Below are positions 9,677 to 16,805 of a stretch of DNA of 31,126 nucleotides, one piece after another. The notes beneath the pieces were generated by a model. The model was not told the DNA's origin, did no database searches, and saw only the letters and a program-made list of their open reading frames with translations. The stretch comes from JAFDVL01 sp043736395 (lineage in GTDB: Bacteria > Acidobacteriota > Blastocatellia > RBC074): the NCBI GenBank assembly GCA_043736395.1, contig JAYTCQ010000327.1:1-31126 (forward strand). The letters are read 5' to 3'. The stretch's first letter is position 1, and each line of letters begins with the position of its first letter. A program made the translations under genes and the position numbers.

Positions 9677-11551
9677 TTATAGGCTCTCCATCCAACAAAA
9701 TAAGGTGAAGAGGCTCCATATTCTTGTCCAACTGACGTGACCTCTATTAAAATCATGCCATAGATTATTCGCATAGTTGATCTTAATGAATTCAGCAAGT
9801 TTTTGAGAAGCTAACATTTCATTAATTTGCGAAGCTAAGTCATTACGTAACCAAGTTGCAAATGGAAACTCAAATCCCTGCTTCCGACGATAGACAATTT
9901 CATTTGGCAAATCACCCGCACCTTTTACTAATAGCCATTTAGGTGTTTTTTCGTCTATCTTCACGTTACCGCGTAATGAAAGTAAATATTCAACCAAGCG
10001 ATGATCAAGCAATGGAACCCGAACCTCCAAACTATGTGCCATACTCATGACGTCTGTATCACGCAATAACGTATTACTTAAGTATGTTGCTAAATCCAGC
10101 ACTGAAGCCTGATTAATAGAATCATCAGATAAGTCAGAAACAGTACTCAGCAAATGTGCAGTATAAGTATCAGTCTGATTTGGCGTACCATTCCCAACTA
10201 ATGCCTTACGTTGTGGTTCCGTAAATAGTTGACGATGCAAAAGTAACGAATGCAAATTCAGTTCGGAGCTATTCAACAACCCGGCTAATTTAGTAGCACG
10301 ATTGCTGCTGGCAAACGTGGAAACTGTCGCGGCTGCCATTTGGCGCATTGAGAGTGGAATACGACTTACTTTTTTTCTGATTTGTTCATTGCGTCCGATA
10401 GTACGAAAATGACTGTACCCGGCAAAGACTTCGTCACCGCCTAAGCCTGACAGCGCTACCTTTAACCCAGCATCTGCCGTTGCCTCTGAAACGATGTAGG
10501 AATTGATGCCGTCTACGGATGGTTGATCCATTGACTCCAAGATACGCGGCAATTTTTTCAGAATATCGCTTTCACATACCAGGACGGGATAATGTTCGGT
10601 GCCGAACTTTTCGGCTACGGCATTGGCAAATGCCTGTTCGCTGTATTCCTGTTCATCGAAACAAACCGAAAACGTTTTGATGCTGCCGTTGGTCGAATGG
10701 CGCATTAACGAAACGATGGCGCTGGAATCAATGCCACCACTGAGGAAGGCTCCGACCGGAACGTCGGCAACCATTCGTAACCGGACAGATTCCTGTAATA
10801 ATTCGCGGACTTCGCCAACCAGTGTTTCTTCGTCTTTGACTTGGCGCGTGTTACACGTGGCGGTCAGGTCCCAGTACTGTCCGGTTTTGATCTCGCCGTT
10901 TTCAAAGCGCAACCAGTGTCCCGGCAACAGAGCGTGTACATTTTCAATGATCGTGAGCGGTTGCTGAACTGAGCCGTACGCCAGATAGCTTTTCAGCGCC
11001 GGACGCGAGATGGTACGCGGGACTAAGCCGGTTTTCAGCAGGGCTTTGACTTCGGAAGCGAAAGCGAATGTTTTACCGTCGTAATAGTAATAGACGGGCT
11101 TGATGCCCAGGCGATCCCGAATCAATGTCAAACGACGCGGGGAAGGCTCCCAGAGTCCCAGCGCAAACATGCCGCGCCAATCTGTGACAGCGTCCAAGCC
11201 TTTGACGCCAAAACCTTTGAGCAAGACTTCAGTGTCGGAGTCGGAGCGAAACTGAACTTGTTGCTGTTCTAAAGCTGGTCTGATTTCCTTGAAATTAAAA
11301 ACTTCACCGTTGTAGGTGATCCAGTTCCCTGTTGCTTCGTCACGCATGGGCTGGTGACCAGCGGGCGAGAGATCAAGAATGGATAGCCTGCGATGCCCGA
11401 AGGCTACGGTTAAGGGGTCAGATTCAGCGGTAAGAAATTCAAGGCCTTCGTCATCCGGACCACGGTGCGCCATGGAACGAGTCCCACGGGCAAGCGCATC
11501 ACGGATCTCTGATTGGGGGCGGGCACTGACGATCCCAATGATTCCACACAT
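9677..11551 (-). CDS. asnB: Glutamine-hydrolysing asparagine synthase-like amidotransferase
   Basis: A 624-aa two-domain protein. Met-Cys2 begins a class II glutamine amidotransferase domain (Cys2 nucleophile, then RGPDDEG and YNGEVFNF). From about residue 230 comes the synthase domain with the PP-loop ATP motif SGGIDSS at 271-277. In polysaccharide loci such proteins are thought to amidate a uronic acid or another carboxylate on the glycan rather than aspartate, but that is only an inference here. It could also simply make asparagine. Base composition changes inside the gene: 33 G+C in 11161-11220 (N-terminal half) against 22 in 9721-9780 (C-terminal end), consistent with a recombination boundary. 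All catalytic landmarks are present and the frame is intact. Confidence 0.93.
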   Translation of the reverse strand: MCGIIGIVSARPQSEIRDALARGTRSMAHRGPDDEGLEFLTAESDPLTVAFGHRRLSILDLSPAGHQPMRDEATGNWITYNGEVFNFKEIRPALEQQQVQFRSDSDTEVLLKGFGVKGLDAVTDWRGMFALGLWEPSPRRLTLIRDRLGIKPVYYYYDGKTFAFASEVKALLKTGLVPRTISRPALKSYLAYGSVQQPLTIIENVHALLPGHWLRFENGEIKTGQYWDLTATCNTRQVKDEETLVGEVRELLQESVRLRMVADVPVGAFLSGGIDSSAIVSLMRHSTNGSIKTFSVCFDEQEYSEQAFANAVAEKFGTEHYPVLVCESDILKKLPRILESMDQPSVDGINSYIVSEATADAGLKVALSGLGGDEVFAGYSHFRTIGRNEQIRKKVSRIPLSMRQMAAATVSTFASSNRATKLAGLLNSSELNLHSLLLHRQLFTEPQRKALVGNGTPNQTDTYTAHLLSTVSDLSDDSINQASVLDLATYLSNTLLRDTDVMSMAHSLEVRVPLLDHRLVEYLLSLRGNVKIDEKTPKWLLVKGAGDLPNEIVYRRKQGFEFPFATWLRNDLASQINEMLASQKLAEFIKINYANNLWHDFNRGHVSWTRIWSLFTLFCWMESL

Positions 11552-11674
11552 GTATTTTTGTCCTTGGCTTGTTCGGGTAGTTTTCCGAGTGAGGGATTCA
11601 TATTATATTTGCCGCATTTAGTTACGGTCTATTTTATTTCCAGAGTAAAGAATGTTAGTAGAATAAACTTATTC

Positions 11675-12565
11675 CTAAATACTCTTTGCCAAGCTGGTAA
11701 AAGGGACAGCAGATTGAACTCGTTCCATCAATTCTTTAGCGTCTTTAATGTAAAGCGTATTACCAGAGAGTGAATTTTTTCCATTCAATGAAACAAGCTG
11801 TCGATTGAATGGTTGGTATTGATATGACAAAAATCCATAGGCCAGCATCTGATTGTGCAATTGAACTTCGTCGTAGCCATAGCGATCTCCGCTGCCATTT
11901 AACTCCATGATGACGGCGTTCAAGGACTTTCGAGAAAGAGTCTCTGATGCTCCGGTTATGACTTCTGTTTCAAATCCTTCTACATCCATTTTGATCAGAT
12001 AAGGTTCTGCATTTATTAATACGTCATCTAATTTTTTAACCGGAACTTCGATTGAATCAGACACATTTTCTGAATCACTTATTACATGGTTAATGGTATC
12101 AAGACCTGCCGTAAATCTCAGCGTTCCAGCTTCCCTGCCCAGCCCTATATTTAAGGCGACAACCCGGTCATTAATTTTATTTAGCTGGATGTTATCAATA
12201 AGGTGTGAAAATGTCGCAGGTATTGGTTCAATGGAAATACACTTGGAACCAACAGATTTGCCAGCTAAAACTGTATAAGAACCGATGTTTGCACCTATAT
12301 CAACAAACGTGTCGTCTTTTCTGAGCGCATGCAGAACAAATGCCATGTCTTCAAATTCATGCAGCCCCGTATAAATATTTCCCGTCGCGCCTGTCATCCC
12401 TTGCGTGACAATCAGCCTCGCCCCTGAGACAAATTCAATGATTGCAGGTTGACGTAGGATACGACTCCCGAATTGCCAACGAAAGAAACGCCCGAGGGCA
12501 TCAATCTTATTAGTTTGGTTGAGCGGATGATTAAGAATGAATTGTAGTGTGTGAACTAAACTCAT
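11675..12565 (-). CDS. FkbM family methyltransferase (copy 2)
   Basis: A 296-aa SAM-dependent O-methyltransferase. FVDIGANIGSYTVLAG is the SAM-binding loop and LIKMDVEGFETEVITGA is the FkbM signature with Asp and Glu in the same spacing as in the copy at 4203-5093. It lacks a signal peptide and should act in the cytoplasm on a nucleotide sugar or lipid-linked intermediate. The start codon is 25 nt past the galE stop, and its stop is 123 nt before the asnB ATG; that gap shows nothing I recognise. It is less GC-rich than galE just upstream, so the change of composition in the locus starts about here. Confidence 0.9.
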   Translation of the reverse strand: MSLVHTLQFILNHPLNQTNKIDALGRFFRWQFGSRILRQPAIIEFVSGARLIVTQGMTGATGNIYTGLHEFEDMAFVLHALRKDDTFVDIGANIGSYTVLAGKSVGSKCISIEPIPATFSHLIDNIQLNKINDRVVALNIGLGREAGTLRFTAGLDTINHVISDSENVSDSIEVPVKKLDDVLINAEPYLIKMDVEGFETEVITGASETLSRKSLNAVIMELNGSGDRYGYDEVQLHNQMLAYGFLSYQYQPFNRQLVSLNGKNSLSGNTLYIKDAKELMERVQSAVPFTSLAKSI

Positions 12566-12590
12566 GCGTTACTACGTAAACTCCCACTAC

Positions 12591-13568
12591 TCATTCTTCA
12601 TATCCATTCGGATGAGATAAATGCCATTGCCAGGCAGATTCAATGATTGTGTCCAGGCTGCTGTGTTGTGGCATCCATCCTAATTCACGAGCGGCTTTCT
12701 CTGCATTGGCAATCAAGCGTGGTGGATCGCCCGGACGTCGGGGAGCATATTCCGTGGCGATGTTCCTGCCAGTTATCCGTCGCGCTGTTTCGACTACTTC
12801 ATTCACTGAGTATCCGCTGCTGTGTCCCAGATTATAGATCTGGCTTTTTTCTTCGATCACGTTTAAGGCAAGGATATGCGCTTCGGCTAAATCTATAACG
12901 TGGACGTAATCCCGGATGCAGGTGCCATCTGGGGTTAGATAATCATCACCGAAAATATTTACGTGAGATGATTTTCCAAGTGCCGCGCGTAATACATTCG
13001 GGATCAGGTGCGATTCGGGATGATGGTCTTCGCCGAATTTTTCACTGGCTCCGGCGGCGTTGAAATAACGCATTGAGGCGGAGCGAATGCCGTACGCTTC
13101 GTCGTACCATTTCAGGGCGCGCTCAAAGGCTAATTTTGATTCACCGTAGGGATTCACTGGCGATTGCGGTGTGTCTTCGGTGATCGGCATTTTCTCAGGC
13201 ATTCCGTAGGTTGCACAGGTGGAGGAAAAAACAATTTTTTTCACTTCGGCTTCGAGCATTGCCTCTAATAACGATAGACCACCGGTAAAATTATTATTGA
13301 AATATTTATGTGGATGCTTAACGGATTCGCCGACCAACGCGTACGCGGCCATGTGGATGACGGCTTCGATGCGGTGTTTGCGGAAAACTTCTACTAATTT
13401 TGTTTTATCTTGAATTAGTCCCTGAACGAAAATCGCGTCACGGTCTACGGCTTGGCGATGGCCGAGTTCCAGGCTGTCATAGGCGATGGTGGTGTGTCCT
13501 TGAGAGACGAGCCGCTCGACCATGACGCTGCCGATGTATCCGGCTCCACCGGTGACTAGGATGTTCAT
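12591..13568 (-). CDS. galE: UDP-glucose 4-epimerase
   Basis: A 325-aa extended short-chain dehydrogenase that interconverts UDP-glucose and UDP-galactose (or the N-acetyl forms) using bound NAD. GGAGYIGS at residues 7-14 is the NAD loop, FSSTCATYG near 114-122 provides the catalytic Ser/Thr and YGESK (Tyr141, Lys145) the catalytic pair. NAAGA and GDDYLTPDGTCIRDYVHV are highly characteristic GalE blocks. Length is normal. Substrate range cannot be fixed by eye. In this locus it would provide UDP-Gal, UDP-GalNAc or a related donor. Composition is close to the exporter/kinase end of the locus, so it looks like part of the stable backbone rather than the variable AT-rich section. Confidence 0.96.
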   Translation of the reverse strand: MNILVTGGAGYIGSVMVERLVSQGHTTIAYDSLELGHRQAVDRDAIFVQGLIQDKTKLVEVFRKHRIEAVIHMAAYALVGESVKHPHKYFNNNFTGGLSLLEAMLEAEVKKIVFSSTCATYGMPEKMPITEDTPQSPVNPYGESKLAFERALKWYDEAYGIRSASMRYFNAAGASEKFGEDHHPESHLIPNVLRAALGKSSHVNIFGDDYLTPDGTCIRDYVHVIDLAEAHILALNVIEEKSQIYNLGHSSGYSVNEVVETARRITGRNIATEYAPRRPGDPPRLIANAEKAARELGWMPQHSSLDTIIESAWQWHLSHPNGYEE

Positions 13569-13616
13569 TTATTTTTTTGGAGCTGCAAACAAGATGTTTA
13601 CAGTACACTTCCAGAT

Positions 13617-14636
13617 TTATTCGGCGATGGACAGTTGTCCGTTCAAATCATCCAGTGATGGGCAAATCACGGCTTGGCGCTGCAATGCGCGCAATTGGTC
13701 AGGATCGGATTGGTGAATGACGAATTCGCGCAAATGATCGGGGACAGTACCGAAACGCAGTTCGATGATCTCGCAGATAGTGGCACGGAGCAGTTCTACT
13801 TGACCTTCTAATTTGCCTTCCAGTTTGCCTTCTAGTTTGCCTTCTAATTTGCCTTCTAATTTGCCTTCTAATTTGGCATCTTCCCTATCCATCCGTTCCC
13901 AACTGGTTACATATCTATTTTTCATTTGAGGGTCCTCACTTTCTAATAATTGTCTGACTTCACGCTCCTCTTCGCCAGATAATGTTAACACCCAATCTAT
14001 AAATCGTAAAAGTTGATTGATCTGCTTTTTAGGATGACGGCGTCGGAACAACATACGCAGCAACTGAATCTTGACCAGTTTTCGCGGCTCTGAAGTTTCA
14101 CTCGTTTCCTGCGCACTCAAATGTGCCAATACCACCAAAGCAAATGGATTCGGGTGCTGTTCTAATTCGCTGATGCGTTCTCGATAATCCAGCAGTTTAA
14201 CGATGGGAAAATCCAACCGATGCCGACATCCAAACGCCTCACGCTCATAATGGTCTGGTCTCCAATGCTGATTGTTATCGCTTAAAATTGCCAAACTCAC
14301 CAGCTGCTCGCGGTGATGGTCAAAGATGCGATAATGGTAAATCATCATCCGCTCGGCAAATCCCTTGTCCCGTTGTCCTTGAACTTCGATATGCAACAGC
14401 AACAGGAGTTCCTGCCCGCCCAACAACTGCACTTTTGCCAGTTTGTCTACTGTGTGGCGTCCGCTTTCGGCGTCGGGCGTCAGCTTCTGTAATTCTTTGT
14501 CAAGGAACGTATAGCCGCGACTCCAATCTATCGCGGCATGAATGTTGGGAAAGAAAAATGCCAGGCACGGATCAAAAAATTGACCGATGATTTCTTTCCA
14601 CGGACTGTCATAATCGGCTTGGGGCTTGCGGGGCAT
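13617..14636 (-). CDS. Rpn-type PD-(D/E)XK nuclease with LEGK repeats
   Basis: A 339-aa protein resembling Rpn / PDDEXK_2 'recombination-promoting nuclease' proteins often annotated as putative transposases. Candidate catalytic residues are Asp64 and the HIEVQ motif (Glu84, Gln86), the ExQ variant usual in this family. After the nuclease domain comes a Leu/Arg-rich helical region, then LEGK repeated five times plus LEGQ, a charged helical linker, then a DUF4351-like tail (LRFGTVPDHLREFV). The linker is encoded by a 12-bp tandem repeat. ATG 14636 is preferred to TTG 14642. The gene has no obvious role in sugar chemistry and lies between galE and the aminotransferase, next to a palindromic spacer, so I treat it as an insertion into the locus. 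Confidence 0.85.
   Translation of the reverse strand: MPRKPQADYDSPWKEIIGQFFDPCLAFFFPNIHAAIDWSRGYTFLDKELQKLTPDAESGRHTVDKLAKVQLLGGQELLLLLHIEVQGQRDKGFAERMMIYHYRIFDHHREQLVSLAILSDNNQHWRPDHYEREAFGCRHRLDFPIVKLLDYRERISELEQHPNPFALVVLAHLSAQETSETSEPRKLVKIQLLRMLFRRRHPKKQINQLLRFIDWVLTLSGEEEREVRQLLESEDPQMKNRYVTSWERMDREDAKLEGKLEGKLEGKLEGKLEGKLEGQVELLRATICEIIELRFGTVPDHLREFVIHQSDPDQLRALQRQAVICPSLDDLNGQLSIAE
13804..13875 (-). repeat. Six-copy 12-bp in-frame tandem repeat
   Basis: Six consecutive 12-bp units, read on the plus strand as CCTTCTAATTTG, with small changes in units two and three (CCTTCCAGTTTG, CCTTCTAGTTTG). On the coding strand they encode the LEGK/LEGQ linker of the Rpn-type nuclease. Four units are identical to each other, suggesting recent slippage expansion. 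Because the unit is a multiple of three, gains and losses keep the frame and only change linker length. Confidence 0.95.
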
Positions 14637-14650
14637 TGGCAATTAAGAAT

Positions 14651-14784
14651 TTATCCACGAAGGTCAGTAACACTAAGGGGGAACAGAGATTAGCAATTAG
14701 ATGTTAGATGTTAGCTCGATTTGACTATGAGCTAATTACTAACAACCTCTTTTCTTCGTGTATCTTCGTGTCCTTCGTGGATAA
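14651..14784. repeat. Imperfect palindromic spacer with CTTCGTG tandem units
   Basis: The 156-bp gap between the Rpn-type gene and the aminotransferase is almost filled by an imperfect palindrome. The outer arms TTATCCACGAAGG (14651-14663) and CCTTCGTGGATAA (14772-14784) are perfect 13-bp complements. Inner arms TTAGCTC (14711-14717) and GAGCTAA (14729-14735) pair around an 11-nt loop. The right arm contains three successive CTTCGTG units between 14754 and 14780, and the left side repeats TTAGATG. No transposase or coding frame is present. Confidence 0.75.
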
Positions 14785-14798
14785 TCATTGTTTTGAGA

Positions 14799-15956
14799 TC
14801 AACCACAAGCTTCGCGTTCGGCGTTCATTGCAAGCAGGGGCAATTGCGCTCCAGTCGTCAGAATTACAGCCGTTACTTCGTGGATTTGCGCGGCGGTTAG
14901 CTCCGGGAAAATCGGTAATGCCAGCACTTCGCGAGCAGCGGATTCAGAGACAGGAAAATCACCTGCCTGATAACCTAAATCAGCGAAGCATTCCTGCAAA
15001 TGCAGCGGCAATGGATAATAAATTTCTGATCCGATCTCGCGGGATTTTAACTCTTTGATGAGAGCTTCACGATTTGCGGTACGGATGACGAACTGGTTGT
15101 AAATGTGGCGACGATCTGGTTGCTCTACGGGGAGCGAAACACTGAAACTCCCGTTGTTTTCACTACATAACTGACGATAAAGATTTGCATTACTTTGCCG
15201 TGCGGCAGTCCACTCATCCAGATGTTTTAATTTCACACGCAAGGCAGCAGCTTGAATGCCGTCCAGTCGAAAATTGCCGCCGAGTTCCTGATGGTAATAC
15301 CGTACGTTGGAGCCGTGATTGCGCAGTGATTTAGCGCGTGCTGCAAGTTTTTCATCGTTGGTAACTAACATTCCTGCATCACCGATGCCACCTAAATTTT
15401 TGGACGGATAAAAACTAAAGCTGCCGAAATTTCCGATTGATCCGGCGCGGCGGCCTTTATATTCGGCTCCGATGGCCTGCGCGGCGTCTTCGATCACAAA
15501 TAAATTATGCTGTTTGGCGATGTCCATAATCGCGTCCATTTCTGCCATTTGTCCGTAGAGATGGACGGGCATAATGGCTTTGGTGCGCGGTGTGATGGCG
15601 GCTTCGATTTTAGTCGGGTCAAGGTTATAGCTGTCAGGTTCGATGTCTACGAATACGGGTTTCGCGCCGATGCGTGCAATGGTGCTGGCAGTCGCGAAAA
15701 ACGAAAACGGCGTGGTAATGACTTCATCGCCTGGGCGGATGTCGAGCGCGAGCAGGGCTACGATAAGGGCGTCGGTGCCGGAAGAAATGCCGATGCCGAA
15801 TTGGCACTGCGAGTAAGCGGCAATTTCATCTTCAAGAGCTTCGACTTCTGGGCCGAGAATGTAAACGCCTGAATCAATTACACGATTGACGGCGGCTTTT
15901 AATTCATCGGCGAGTGCGGCGTGTTGAAGTTTTAGATCAAAAAAAGGAATTGGCAT
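14799..15956 (-). CDS. DegT/DnrJ/EryC1/StrS sugar aminotransferase
   Basis: A 385-aa PLP-dependent fold-type I aminotransferase acting on a nucleotide-linked keto-sugar. MPIPFFDLKLQHAALADEL is the family's standard start, which is why I take ATG 15956 rather than an upstream codon that adds eleven hydrophobic residues. SSGTDALIVALLALD binds the PLP phosphate, VIEDAAQAIGA holds the ring-contacting Asp157, and SFSFYPSKNLGGIGDAGM places the Schiff-base lysine at about 186. It would make an amino sugar such as a 3- or 4-amino-deoxyhexose. A link to the Gmd product (perosamine-like) is possible, but Gmd lies 12 kb away and the C-terminal tail differs from what I remember of Per enzymes. It is flanked on both sides by palindromic spacers. 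Confidence 0.93.
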   Translation of the reverse strand: MPIPFFDLKLQHAALADELKAAVNRVIDSGVYILGPEVEALEDEIAAYSQCQFGIGISSGTDALIVALLALDIRPGDEVITTPFSFFATASTIARIGAKPVFVDIEPDSYNLDPTKIEAAITPRTKAIMPVHLYGQMAEMDAIMDIAKQHNLFVIEDAAQAIGAEYKGRRAGSIGNFGSFSFYPSKNLGGIGDAGMLVTNDEKLAARAKSLRNHGSNVRYYHQELGGNFRLDGIQAAALRVKLKHLDEWTAARQSNANLYRQLCSENNGSFSVSLPVEQPDRRHIYNQFVIRTANREALIKELKSREIGSEIYYPLPLHLQECFADLGYQAGDFPVSESAAREVLALPIFPELTAAQIHEVTAVILTTGAQLPLLAMNAEREACG

Positions 15957-15961
15957 TAATA

Positions 15962-16080
15962 AAATCAAAAGGCAAATATCAAATATCAAAAGGCAAAAGT
16001 GGGAAGCAGCTGGCTTCGCCGATTTTGTTAATAATAAAGTGCCACCCTTTCGATATTTGATATTTACTTTTTGCCATTTA
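15962..16080. repeat. Palindromic spacer built of ATATTTGATATTT phrases
   Basis: The gap between the aminotransferase and the four-helix-bundle gene holds a left arm (15962-15995) rich in GGCAAATATCAAATATC and AAAAGGCAAAAG, facing a right arm (16042-16077) with CGATATTTGATATTTAC and TTTTTGCC. The reverse complement of the left arm aligns with the right arm with a few mismatches. Part of the left arm recurs inverted at 16516-16541, on the other side of the next gene. Confidence 0.7.
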
Positions 16081-16088
16081 ATCTACTG

Positions 16089-16445
16089 CTATTTCGCTTT
16101 TCCCTTTGCTGTTGCGACAGATTTCGAAAGAATCTTCTTAAGCTGTTCAGCTTCGTCTATCAGATTTTCTAATCGCTGAGGCGCTAACACTCTAGCTTTA
16201 GACAAGGCACGCAACCAGTAATTTGATTCGCGCATTTCTTTTAAGGCAATCTGCATTTTATGAGTAAAATCTGCGTGCGACTCTGCACCCTGCGCCTCTT
16301 CATAATTTGCACCCACAGATGTGCCACTGCGCAGTAATTGATCGCCTATCCGTCTGCCTACGATGTTATGAGGCAATGATCCAACTAAACGAATAATTCG
16401 CACTGAAAAATTCAACAACCTCTCACCCAGTTCCGTCCGATCCAT
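16089..16445 (-). CDS. Four-helix bundle protein, S23/IVP family
   Basis: A 118-aa small helical protein of the family first found encoded in 23S rRNA intervening sequences, now known as widespread stand-alone genes of unclear function and related to the Avd accessory protein of diversity-generating retroelements. Diagnostic pieces are LLNFSVRIIRLVGSLP at the start, IGDQLLRSGTSVGANYEEAQ in the middle, and HKMQIALKEMRESNYWLRAL near the end. Most family members act as pentameric barrels that may bind nucleic acid. There is no rRNA or reverse transcriptase nearby. It interrupts the polysaccharide operon between kinase and aminotransferase, with a shared inverted phrase on both sides, so it looks inserted. 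A role in glycan synthesis is unlikely. Confidence 0.92.
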   Translation of the reverse strand: MDRTELGERLLNFSVRIIRLVGSLPHNIVGRRIGDQLLRSGTSVGANYEEAQGAESHADFTHKMQIALKEMRESNYWLRALSKARVLAPQRLENLIDEAEQLKKILSKSVATAKGKAK

Positions 16446-16802
16446 TTATTCTACTCTCGAGGTCACATCCAGCAGTTTACAGCTATCACGGACAGTACTG
16501 CTCCGCTGCCCTTTTGGTATTTGATATTTGCCTTTTGATTTGGTTCTTTTCCAAGCACACCGATCCCACAAAAGTTCAGCCCATAAAGGGAAACCTCATG
16601 CCGAGGCAGCACCGGATTTTTATACACGAATCGCGCAAAGTGGGATCACTTCGTTTGGGTTGTTCTTGCGTTCTTCGTGGGTATTTAAATTAGATTATCG
16701 TATTCAGATATTTCGTGTTTATAGTTAGACAGGATCAGCGGAAAAGAGCAATCAAGACATCAGTTTCGTGCATCCTTTTCAGCTTATAAATCCTGTCTAT
16801 AA
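16446..16802. other. Repeat-filled spacer, no gene
   Basis: A 357-bp gap between the S23/IVP gene and the tyrosine kinase gene. No believable coding frame. It contains the inverted copy of the ATATTTGATATTT phrase (16516-16541), an 8-bp inverted pair GATCCCAC / GTGGGATC (16562-16569 and 16640-16647), a TTCTTCGTGGGTATTTAA phrase related to the arm at 14772-14784, and a palindrome running up to the kinase stop codon (16722-16805). Confidence 0.6.
16516..16541. repeat. Inverted copy of 15962-15987 phrase
   Basis: These 26 bases are the reverse complement of 15962-15987 with a single mismatch. The two copies bracket the four-helix-bundle gene (16089-16445) and its immediate flanks, giving an inverted-repeat-bounded unit of about 580 bp. 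Bracketing could mark a mobile or once-mobile unit, or simply two members of a dispersed phrase family. Confidence 0.8.
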
Positions 16803-16805
16803 CTA
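16722..16805. repeat. Hairpin at the 3' end of the kinase gene
   Basis: TAGTTAGACAGGAT (16722-16735) faces ATCCTGTCTATAACTA (16790-16805), complementary apart from a 2-nt bulge, and inside them GCGGAAAAGAG faces a CTTTTCAGC segment, so most of the 84 bases could fold into one long hairpin. The right arm overlaps the TAG stop of the kinase gene. Without a T tract it is not a standard terminator, but it could stabilise or attenuate the upstream message. Confidence 0.6.

Noticed and set aside
10599..10967. Plus-strand 122-codon frame opposite asnB
   Set aside because: It is antisense to a well-conserved gene and its translation is Ser/Arg/Cys-rich without any family features.
13617..14636. Insertion sequence transposase
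   Set aside because: The Rpn-type protein is often labelled 'putative transposase', but there are no terminal inverted repeats or target-site duplications around it and the catalytic core is PD-(D/E)XK, not DDE.
16089..16445. Diversity-generating retroelement accessory protein (Avd)
   Set aside because: The four-helix-bundle protein is related to Avd, but I see no reverse transcriptase and no template/variable repeat pair in the window.
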